From Candidatus Gastranaerophilales bacterium (GTDB taxonomy: Bacteria > Cyanobacteriota > Vampirovibrionia > Gastranaerophilales > Gastranaerophilaceae): a DNA stretch of 9,079 bases. The notes beneath the pieces are model-generated. The model saw only the letters and a list, made by a program, of their open reading frames with translations, was not told where the DNA came from and ran no database searches. Below, in pieces: positions 1-5,259 of the stretch. The translations under genes were made by a program, and so were the position numbers. Location: positions 1 to 9,079 of the forward strand of contig CANQOM010000056.1 of NCBI GenBank assembly GCA_947625445.1. Direction: 5' to 3'. Positions within the stretch are counted from its first letter, which is position 1. Every line of letters begins with the position of its first letter.

Positions 1-2
1 CA

Positions 3-716
3 AAATTTTCATGCGGAGGAGGAAACGAAGCAGCGTGGTTTCTTGCAGCATTATTTTTTTGTTACACAATGACCCCGTTTTTAATTTTTCTTTTAAATCA
101 TATAAAAACAATAAAAAACCATATATTATTTTGTATTGGAATTTATTCAATATTAATTTTTGTTGATACGGCGCTATTAATTTTTCATAAACAAAATGAT
201 TTATTTTTTTGGCGCCTGCCTGCTTTAAAGTTGTTAGAATATAGTATCGGGATAAGCCTTGGTGTACTTTTTAAAAAATATTTTTTAAATATTAATTCTA
301 AGAAAAAAATAAAAAGCATATGTAAAAATATGCTTGATATTTTTATAATTTGTTTATTTTTCGGCTGTATGTTTTTATACCCTCATCAAACATTAAATAT
401 ATTTTATGCGGATTTAATATGTGTTCCTGTAATTTCTATATGTTTATTTTATTTATGTATTGATGATAGAAATATTTTGCAGTCTTTTTTATCAAACAAA
501 TTTATTTTATTTTTATCAAATATCAGTTTTGAAGGATACCTGATTCATATGGTTGTTATGGAATTATTGAAACCGTATTGCTTGTTACATATAAATACCA
601 TTCAAGACATGTTGTACATTTTTTTATTATTATTTTCTTTAACTGTTTTATTTTCATATTTATTCAAAAAGTTTTTGCCAAAAATATTGGATTATCTTAA
701 TTTTTTCAAAGAATAA
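3..716 (+). CDS. Membrane acyltransferase, acyltransferase_3 type (5'-truncated by window edge)
   Basis: This is the C-terminal part (237 residues visible) of a polytopic membrane protein that probably transfers an acyl group to a surface sugar or lipid. The frame is open to the left edge. The 22 codons before the first ATG (position 69) read as good protein (GGGNEAAWFLAALFFCYT), so that ATG is internal and the true start lies outside the window. Family resemblance rests on the W-F-L-x-A-L-F-F-x-Y helix near the visible start, a run of hydrophobic helices, and the late motif NISFEGYLIHM, which matches the 'ISY..YLiH' block near the end of acyltransferase_3 (PF01757) proteins. The conserved catalytic His expected near the N-terminus lies outside the window. 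The gene ends with TAA at 714-716 and converges on another acyltransferase at 844-1869. The acyl donor and acceptor cannot be read from the sequence. Confidence 0.75.
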   Translation, partial: KFSCGGGNEAAWFLAALFFCYTMTPFLIFLLNHIKTIKNHILFCIGIYSILIFVDTALLIFHKQNDLFFWRLPALKLLEYSIGISLGVLFKKYFLNINSKKKIKSICKNMLDIFIICLFFGCMFLYPHQTLNIFYADLICVPVISICLFYLCIDDRNILQSFLSNKFILFLSNISFEGYLIHMVVMELLKPYCLLHINTIQDMLYIFLLLFSLTVLFSYLFKKFLPKILDYLNFFKE

Positions 717-760
717 TAAAGTATTTATAAAGTTGAAAAATAATTATAATAACTTAAAAC

Positions 761-793
761 GACTTTAAAATTTTAATTATTATTTTTAAGGTC
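761..793. terminator. Weak A/U-rich hairpin between convergent genes
   Basis: GACTTTAAAA (761-770) can pair with TTTTAAGGTC (784-793) as a 10-bp stem with one G-U pair and a 13-nt loop. It lies between the stops of two converging acyltransferase genes (716 and 844), so it could end transcription in either direction. There is no clean T-run after the stem and the stem is nearly all A-T, so the call is tentative. Confidence 0.3.
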
Positions 794-843
794 ATTCATC
801 CGTTCTATCAAAATTCGTTGAATTTGAATTAATTAAAATAAAA

Positions 844-1869
844 TCATAAACCAATAAATATTTTTAGTTTTGGAATATATTTTTTAATTATAAGAGTTAT
901 TGGTATAGGAAAAATAAAACTTGAAATAAACATAATTAAACTAACAGTCGGGTAATTAACTAAATGCATTTGATAAAAAAGCCTTGCACCGCATATAAAA
1001 AACCATGACAGCAAGTATATTTGATAATACAAACCATCTATAATTCCGGATAAAAATTTAATATCCCTTTTTGCACAATAATTGGCGATAATAAAAGAAA
1101 AAAGTATTCCCAATATGGCTGTTAAACAATTAAGGAAATAATGATAAAAACCGGATTTTAACGAAGGTAAAATTTGAAGTTCAAAAAATAATAAAATTAT
1201 AAAAACAATAAGGCCCTGATTTGATAAATATTTAAATAGAATTTCTTTAAAATCAAAAAATAATATACCCATAAAGAAATAAAACAAGTAATTAAATATT
1301 CCGCTAATATTTAACCAGCCAATATCAGTATAATTCGATAAAAATGAAATAACAAAAGAAAATATCATCCACAAAAATAAATCGATTTTATTGTAATTAT
1401 TTTTATTTAAAATCAAATACCCTAATATATAAATAAAAAATATGGTAGGTAAAAACCACAAATACGCGCAAGGATTATCCCAAGGTATAAGTATAGATTT
1501 AATAAAATCAACAAAACTGCCCATACAGGGTCTATAAGCAAACTTATTAAAAATAAATACTTTCAATAAATATGCCAAGGTTCCAATAGATATATAAGGC
1601 ACAATTATACGTTTTAATTTGCTGCGGATAAATATTTTGAAATTTTTAATACTAATACTTTGTCTTTTAAAAGAATTTGAAAACAAATATCCTGCAATAG
1701 CAAAAAATAATGGCATGTGAAACGAATATACAAAATTATGCAAAATACTTGCCCATAAGGGAAATGTATCTCCTAAATTAGCTTCAGGCAGACAATGACC
1801 CGCAACAACCAAAACCACCGCAAATGATTGTAAAAATGTTATGCAGGCTATCTTATTATCATTTTGCAT
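844..1869 (-). CDS. Membrane O-acyltransferase, acyltransferase_3 / fucose-4-O-acetylase-like
   Basis: A complete 341-residue integral membrane protein, the usual length for acyltransferase_3 (PF01757) enzymes, which O-acylate cell-surface polysaccharides or lipids. The first helix reads FLQSFAVVLVVAGH and ends in His25, the position of the family's conserved His. It is followed by HNFVYSFHMPLFFAIAGYLF (residues 44-63), the hallmark 'FHMPLFF.isG' block, then a basic loop (residues 68-88), the YLWFLPTIFF helix (137-146) and about eight further hydrophobic helices. The 'fhMPlFF' wording resembles the fucose 4-O-acetylase group (COG3594). The usual Arg in the first helix (LR..A) is Gln14 here. 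The ATG at 1867-1869 has only a distant AAGG upstream (about 13 nt away). It is transcribed divergently from the XRE gene at 2007. The substrate is unknown; decoration of the glycan made by the downstream operon is only a guess. Confidence 0.82.
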   Translation of the reverse strand: MQNDNKIACITFLQSFAVVLVVAGHCLPEANLGDTFPLWASILHNFVYSFHMPLFFAIAGYLFSNSFKRQSISIKNFKIFIRSKLKRIIVPYISIGTLAYLLKVFIFNKFAYRPCMGSFVDFIKSILIPWDNPCAYLWFLPTIFFIYILGYLILNKNNYNKIDLFLWMIFSFVISFLSNYTDIGWLNISGIFNYLFYFFMGILFFDFKEILFKYLSNQGLIVFIILLFFELQILPSLKSGFYHYFLNCLTAILGILFSFIIANYCAKRDIKFLSGIIDGLYYQIYLLSWFFICGARLFYQMHLVNYPTVSLIMFISSFIFPIPITLIIKKYIPKLKIFIGL

Positions 1870-1920
1870 TTTATTTTGTAAAACCTTATATTTTTATCTT
1901 TATTTATAGTAATACAAATA

Positions 1921-1948
1921 ATTATATTTGTAAAACACAAGGTTTAAA
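1921..1948 (-). promoter_or_regulatory. Candidate promoter for the acyltransferase gene at 844-1869
   Basis: On the minus strand a perfect TATAAT (plus coordinates 1921-1926) is preceded, after 16 bp, by TTTAAA (1943-1948), a 4/6 match to the -35 consensus. This would give a leader of about 45 nt before the ATG at 1869. In DNA this A/T-rich, TATAAT occurs often by chance, so the call rests mainly on position in a divergent intergenic region. Confidence 0.35.
1927..1936 (+). repeat. Direct-repeat copy of TTTGTAAAAC (second copy at 1875-1884)
   Basis: The 10-mer TTTGTAAAAC occurs exactly at 1875-1884 and at 1927-1936, 52 bp apart (about five helical turns), in the 137-bp region between the divergent acyltransferase and XRE genes. 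The second copy overlaps the spacer or -35 element of both candidate promoters. A related dyad, AAACCTT (1881-1887) and AAGGTTT (1939-1945), overlaps both copies. It could be an operator for the adjacent XRE protein, but chance in A/T-rich DNA is possible. Confidence 0.35.
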
Positions 1949-1955
1949 TTAAAAT
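1928..1955 (+). promoter_or_regulatory. Candidate promoter for the XRE-family gene
   Basis: TTGTAA (1928-1933) and TAAAAT (1950-1955) are separated by 16 bp, matching the -35 and -10 consensus at 4/6 and 5/6. The implied start near 1962 gives a leader of about 45 nt. It lies face to face with and overlaps the minus-strand candidate, an arrangement that would couple the two genes. Support is positional only. Confidence 0.3.
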
Positions 1956-2006
1956 ATGTAGTTTTGCATAATTAAAAAATTTAAATAAAACCGCCATAAT
2001 AACAAT

Positions 2007-2324
2007 ATGATTAAACAGTTATTAGGTAAAAAAATTAAAGAAATAAGAAAATCTAAAAAGCTTACTCAAGAACAACTGGCTGAATATATCGGAATAGAAA
2101 CATCTTCTGTAAGTAATATTGAAAATGGAAGATATTTTCCAACCGCAGAAAATTTAGATAAAATTATGCAAGTATTAAAAATTTCTCCGTCTGATTTATT
2201 TACTAATGAATATAATGATAGTAATAAAGCATTAATTTCTGAATTGACGGAAGCAATGGAAAAAAATGAAAAATTAACAAAATTAATGTATAAATTTTAT
2301 CTTAGTGTAAAATATCAAATTTAA
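2007..2324 (+). CDS. XRE (Cro/CI-type) helix-turn-helix transcriptional regulator
   Basis: A 105-residue DNA-binding protein. Residues 7-65 form a typical HTH_3 (PF01381) five-helix domain: LGKKIKEIRKSKKLTQEQLAEYIGI, with helix 2 at about TQEQLAEYIG (20-29), the recognition helix at about SSVSNIENGRYFP (33-45) and the closing helix at ENLDKIMQVLKISPSDLF. Residues 66-105 are a charged, probably helical tail (TEAMEKNEKLTKLMYKFYL) that could mediate dimerisation; no ligand or protease domain is present. Only weak purine-rich sequence precedes the ATG, with no clear Shine-Dalgarno. The gene is divergent from the acyltransferase at 844-1869, with overlapping candidate promoters between them, so autoregulation together with control of the acyltransferase is the simplest model. 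The actual targets are not shown by the sequence. Membership of the family is clear; any role as phage repressor, antitoxin or housekeeping regulator is open. Confidence 0.9.
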   Translation: MIKQLLGKKIKEIRKSKKLTQEQLAEYIGIETSSVSNIENGRYFPTAENLDKIMQVLKISPSDLFTNEYNDSNKALISELTEAMEKNEKLTKLMYKFYLSVKYQI

Positions 2325-2362
2325 AAATAATTTAACTTAAACACTTTAATGTAGTTATTGAT

Positions 2363-2391
2363 AGCTATTCAGGCAAAATTATGAGCTATTC
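2363..2391 (+). repeat. Direct repeat AGCTATTC, two copies 21 bp apart
   Basis: AGCTATTC occurs at 2363-2370 and again at 2384-2391, a 21-bp period that places both copies on the same face of the helix. It lies in the 212-bp gap between the XRE gene and the gene at 2537, 146 bp upstream of the latter's start. The rest of the gap shows no clear terminator, RNA gene or ORF. A regulator site is possible; chance cannot be excluded. Confidence 0.3.
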
Positions 2392-2523
2392 TTAAATAAG
2401 TTTATGGGTATTAAATTAAATAAACATATTATAACTTATCAGATTTATAATATTAAATTAACGTATTATAGAAAAATTTTAAAGCAATTTTTAATATTCA
2501 GATGTTTTATTTCTGCATAATTG

Positions 2524-2529
2524 AAAGGA
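2524..2529 (+). promoter_or_regulatory. Ribosome binding site AAAGGA for the gene at 2537
   Basis: AAAGGA stands 7 nt before the ATG at 2537. It is the clearest Shine-Dalgarno among the plus-strand genes and fixes the start codon, so the N-terminal FKG stretch is part of the translated protein. Confidence 0.7.
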
Positions 2530-2536
2530 TAGAACT

Positions 2537-3367
2537 ATGAATATAAATTCTATAGGTCAAAGCATATATACATACAAACCCATAACCCCGTTTAAAGGAA
2601 GGGATAAAGAATATAAATCATATACAACAGAAAAAACCATATGGAATATTCCAAACTATGGTATAGGTGAAATTCTTTTTGAACAATGTAAGAGAAATGA
2701 AGAAGAAGAATTAAAGCGCCTAAACGCTCAATATGAAGCTGAAAATAAATCTAAATCAGAAGCAGAAAATAAGCAATCAGATAATGATTTATTTTATGAG
2801 AGCTTTGATAATAACAAACCTTTATGGAGTATTACAGGTACAAGTATAGGTGATATCCTTTTTGAAGAAAGTATGGAAGAAAAAAGAGAAGAAGAATTAA
2901 GGCTTATAAATGCTGAAAATAATGCTAAGTATAAACCAATTTACAAAAGAGATTATAAATTTGACCCGCACTTAAGATATAGTACAAATAAAGCAAAAGA
3001 AACTTATTTTAAAATAAGCAGCATTTATAGCGGCAATCCTAAAACAGAAGTAGAAACAATTTTTCATTCAGGATATAAATTTGATACCCCGCCTGTTGAT
3101 AAAGTAAAAGTTATATATTCTAAAAACGGTGTTGATATTGAATATACTGATTTAAAAGATGATGACTTTACTTCGCCTGTAATAATTCACCTTGACACCA
3201 AGGGAAAAGATAAAGACGGAAAAGACCTATCTAAATATATTGATATTATTGAAAAAGCTCAAACCGGCTATAGATACGGATACAGCAAATTTATGTCAAG
3301 CATTCCAAGTGAAGAATATTATAAAACCATTGAAATACTTGATAACGCTATAGAAGAAAATGAGTAA
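2537..3367 (+). CDS. Uncharacterised 'FKG'-type protein with duplicated IG-[ED]-ILFE motif
   Basis: I do not recognise a known domain in this 276-residue hydrophilic protein. The N-terminus MNINSIGQSIYTYKPITPFKG has no hydrophobic signal peptide or membrane helix, but ends in the F-K-G motif (19-21) seen near the start of many lineage-specific Gastranaerophilales proteins (from memory). Two copies of a module follow: IWNIPNYGIGEILFE (35-49) and LWSITGTSIGDILFE (96-110), each continuing into an acidic-basic helix ending in E-L-K-R-L-N-A (58-64) or E-L-R-L-I-N-A (120-126). A Ser/Glu/Asn-rich linker separates them. Residues 135-276 are mixed alpha/beta and carry a VKVIYSKNGVDIEY strand pair and a Lys/Asp-rich loop (DTKGKDKDGKD). 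It has its own Shine-Dalgarno and ends just before a strong terminator, so it is probably monocistronic. Cytosolic, structural or exported effector-like roles are all possible. Confidence 0.8.
   Translation: MNINSIGQSIYTYKPITPFKGRDKEYKSYTTEKTIWNIPNYGIGEILFEQCKRNEEEELKRLNAQYEAENKSKSEAENKQSDNDLFYESFDNNKPLWSITGTSIGDILFEESMEEKREEELRLINAENNAKYKPIYKRDYKFDPHLRYSTNKAKETYFKISSIYSGNPKTEVETIFHSGYKFDTPPVDKVKVIYSKNGVDIEYTDLKDDDFTSPVIIHLDTKGKDKDGKDLSKYIDIIEKAQTGYRYGYSKFMSSIPSEEYYKTIEILDNAIEENE
2636..2914 (+). repeat. Intragenic duplication encoding two copies of a ~31-residue module
   Basis: Codons 34-64 (2636-2728) and 95-126 (2819-2914) encode similar segments: aromatic I/L-W-x-I, then x-I-G-[ED]-I-L-F-E, then a charged helix ending [ED]-L-[KR]-x-[LI]-N-A. 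The core I-G-E/D-I-L-F-E is nearly identical. Copies are offset by 61 residues, with a one-residue gap in the helix. The DNA has diverged, indicating an old duplication kept at protein level. Confidence 0.75.
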
Positions 3368-3391
3368 ACAATAATATTGATAAAAATTAAT

Positions 3392-3425
3392 AAAACCCGT
3401 AAACCTATAGCAATTTACGGGTTTT
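3392..3425 (+). terminator. Rho-independent terminator after the FKG-type gene
   Basis: AAAACCCGTAAA (3392-3403) and TTTACGGGTTTT (3414-3425) form a perfect 12-bp stem with a 10-nt loop, and the T-run TTTTT (3422-3426) continues into TATTATAAT. It starts 25 nt after the stop of the gene at 2537. The A-rich left flank gives a T-rich tail on the other strand, so it may also stop read-through from the minus-strand operon ending at 3666. Confidence 0.9.
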
Positions 3426-3496
3426 TATTATAATATCACACACGATAAACAGAGATATTATACAATAAAAGTCAAATTGAAAACAATAATAGATGA

Positions 3497-3640
3497 TTTT
3501 CTAAAGGAACAAAAGTCATCCTTGGCGGACAAAACGAGTATTTGCTTCCAAGAAATTCTAAAATTAAAATTAATAAAATGAATATTAAAAATAGTGTTAA
3601 AATTGCAGATTGTGAATATATTCTGCCTGATGTTAAATAA
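3497..3640 (+). pseudogene. Remnant: C-terminal end of a C3-like ADP-ribosyltransferase
   Basis: The frame is open for 47 residues after a TGA at 3494-3496, ends in TAA at 3638-3640, and has no upstream start codon (the only ATG is at codon 28). It begins FSKGTKVILGGQNEYLLPRN and continues SKIKINKM. This resembles the end of ADP-ribosyltransferase exoenzymes (PF03496 / C3 group), where a Q/E-x-E catalytic motif runs directly into LLPR and a beta strand; I recall AGQLEMLLPRHS from C3. Here the motif is Q12-N-E14. The N-terminal Arg and the Ser-Thr-Ser motif that such enzymes need are absent: only about 70 bp separate this frame from the terminator at 3392-3425, and I see no matching sequence in any frame there. 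It is therefore likely a decayed or deleted gene. The remainder of 3426-3665 shows no other gene. Confidence 0.55.
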
Positions 3641-3665
3641 AATCTGCTTTAATTAAACAAAATAA

Positions 3666-4460
3666 CTACTTAATATTATATTTTCTGAATAAATTATTAA
3701 ATAGTATGGTTAATAACTCTTTATTACCTTTAAAGAAGCTAATTTTAGTCGGAGTTTTTTCATTTTTTGGATAAGCTCTTGTAACAGGAATTTCGCAAGT
3801 TTTCAACCCGATTTGGTCAGCTCTGGTTGATAAATATGCCAAAAGCTCGTACCCTTGAAATACATCCCTTAGGGGTAAAACTCTTTTATCGGTTAAATAT
3901 TTTATTGAATAAGCTCTATAAGCATTCGTTGTATCAGTATACCATTTACCCGCCGTTAAAGATATTATCGGAGCATGGATAAATCTGACGGCAATATATC
4001 TTATAAAGGGAGTATTTATAGCATGCCCGCCTTTTATAAAACGTGAGCCTTGAACAAAGTCATAACCTTGTTTAAGCTTTTCTGCAAATTTTAAAACATC
4101 TTCAATACTGTCTTTATTATTTCCATCTATGGTTATAATTCCTTCATAACCCCTTTTAATTGCCCAATAGATACCCATTCTTAATTGAGCACCCTGTTTT
4201 CCTTCGTCGCGTTTAACAAGTAATGTATTTACATCCAGAGGTTTTAATATTTCATCATCGACGGAATTATCGCAAGAACCACCGTCACAAATAATTATAT
4301 CAACATTTTTTCCTATATTATTTTCATACGCTTTTTTAAGTTCTTTTTCAATTCTTTGACCTTCATTAATTACGGGAATTAATAGCGCATATTTATTTTG
4401 TTTTGTTTTATACTCAATGCTTTCAAACTTTGGCACACCTGTTTGTTTTTGATAAATCAT
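3666..4460 (-). CDS. Family 2 glycosyltransferase, polyprenyl-phosphate-sugar synthase-like, no membrane anchor
   Basis: A 264-residue GT-A-fold enzyme (PF00535). It shows the nucleotide-binding start ALLIPVINEGQRI (25-37), the IIICDGGSCDNS strand (56-66), the GKQGAQLRMG segment (88-96) and ITIDGNNKDS (109-118), where D112-G-N replaces the usual D-x-D/DxDLQ metal site. Downstream, DFVQGSRF, HAINTP and TDTTNAYRAYS (175-185) are characteristic of a GT2 subgroup related to dolichyl-phosphate mannose synthases; PTKISFFKGN follows. There is no C-terminal membrane helix, so it is probably a cytosolic or peripheral enzyme charging a lipid carrier or acceptor with a sugar. It is the last gene of the minus-strand operon, 10 nt after the TIM-barrel gene, with AGAAAG 7 nt before its ATG. 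No hairpin is seen immediately after its stop; the terminator at 3392-3425 may serve. Donor and acceptor are unknown. Confidence 0.88.
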   Translation of the reverse strand: MIYQKQTGVPKFESIEYKTKQNKYALLIPVINEGQRIEKELKKAYENNIGKNVDIIICDGGSCDNSVDDEILKPLDVNTLLVKRDEGKQGAQLRMGIYWAIKRGYEGIITIDGNNKDSIEDVLKFAEKLKQGYDFVQGSRFIKGGHAINTPFIRYIAVRFIHAPIISLTAGKWYTDTTNAYRAYSIKYLTDKRVLPLRDVFQGYELLAYLSTRADQIGLKTCEIPVTRAYPKNEKTPTKISFFKGNKELLTILFNNLFRKYNIK

Positions 4461-4470
4461 ATTATACTTT

Positions 4471-5259
4471 CTAATTTGTAATGTCTTTTAAATATTTGAT
4501 TGTTTTTCTAATATTATTAATATCTTCTTGTTGTTTCATTTCGATAGAAATAAAATTATTATAATTTTCGCTTTTTAAAATATTAATTAATTCAATATGT
4601 AAATCACGCTTTTTAATTAATTCTAAAAAAGGTTCACTTATATGAGTATGATTTATTAAATAAACATTCCCTGTTAATTCTTCAATATTTTCATTATTTT
4701 GAATTATAGTCCCGATATCTAAATTTAATTTTAACCCTTTAGAATTAACGTTTTTGATTAATTCTAAAGCAGATTTTGTATCATTAATAAAATTTGTATT
4801 ATATATTTTTGGATTAGCTTCAAGAGCTAAAACGGTGTTTTTTAAATAAGCATAATCACCCAATTCCCTAAAAAAATCAATGGCAATTTTATAATCATCT
4901 AAAGATTTTATATTTCTATTTTTCGGACAGCCGAAAACAAGATTTTTACAACCGATATTAAAAGCAAAATCAATTGCTTTTTTAGTATATAAAATTAATG
5001 TATCTCTTTGTTCTTTTGTTTCAAATATTTTTTCACTTCTGTTGTACCATATTGACTGCATGGATGAAATTATAAGATTATATTTTTCTTTTAATTCATT
5101 TGACCACAAAACAGCTTCATTTATTTTGTCATAGGGATTATCTAAAAATATTTTGCTCGGCGCAATTTCAAGCCCGCTAAAACCCGTTTCTTTTAAGAAC
5201 AAATAAACTTCATCATTGTATTCATTTTTCCAAGCTATATTTGATATAGATAGTTTCAT
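4471..5259 (-). CDS. TIM-barrel sugar phosphate isomerase/epimerase-like protein
   Basis: A 262-residue protein of the xylose-isomerase-like TIM-barrel superfamily (AP_endonuc_2, PF01261; COG1082), about the usual length. The barrel starts directly (MKLSISNIAW) with the GFSGLEIAPSK strand (26-36, E31). The expected metal-site residues appear in order: E147 in LALEANP, D181 in LNLDIGT, H204/H206 in INHTHISEP and E240 in FISIEMK. The site therefore looks intact and enzymatic activity is likely, on a sugar or sugar phosphate. Its ATG overlaps the stop of the upstream 742-aa gene in an ATGA (5256-5259), implying translational coupling, and an AGGAAAAAAG purine tract precedes it. Position between two membrane-glycan genes suggests it isomerises or epimerises a sugar used by this operon, but members of this superfamily have many substrates and the reaction cannot be assigned. 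Confidence 0.82.
   Translation of the reverse strand: MKLSISNIAWKNEYNDEVYLFLKETGFSGLEIAPSKIFLDNPYDKINEAVLWSNELKEKYNLIISSMQSIWYNRSEKIFETKEQRDTLILYTKKAIDFAFNIGCKNLVFGCPKNRNIKSLDDYKIAIDFFRELGDYAYLKNTVLALEANPKIYNTNFINDTKSALELIKNVNSKGLKLNLDIGTIIQNNENIEELTGNVYLINHTHISEPFLELIKKRDLHIELINILKSENYNNFISIEMKQQEDINNIRKTIKYLKDITN

Noticed and set aside
69..716. ATG at 69 as the start of the left-edge acyltransferase
   Set aside because: The frame is open upstream to the window edge and the upstream residues (GGGNEAAWFLAALFFCYT) read as the family helix, so the ATG is internal.
797..843. Second small hairpin AAATTC-GTT-GAATTT between the acyltransferases
   Set aside because: The stem is only six A/T-rich pairs and no T-run follows; too weak to call.
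2464..2469. TATTAT as a -10 element for the gene at 2537
   Set aside because: No acceptable -35 lies 16-18 bp upstream, and such hexamers are everywhere in this A/T-rich gap.
3497..3640. The ADP-ribosyltransferase-like fragment as an intact small gene
   Set aside because: There is no start codon before the Q-x-E motif, a stop sits directly upstream, and the N-terminal catalytic parts are missing.
3641..3665. Terminator immediately after the minus-strand operon
   Set aside because: No stable hairpin with a T-tract could be formed from the sequence just past the stop at 3666; the hairpin at 3392-3425 is the nearest credible one.
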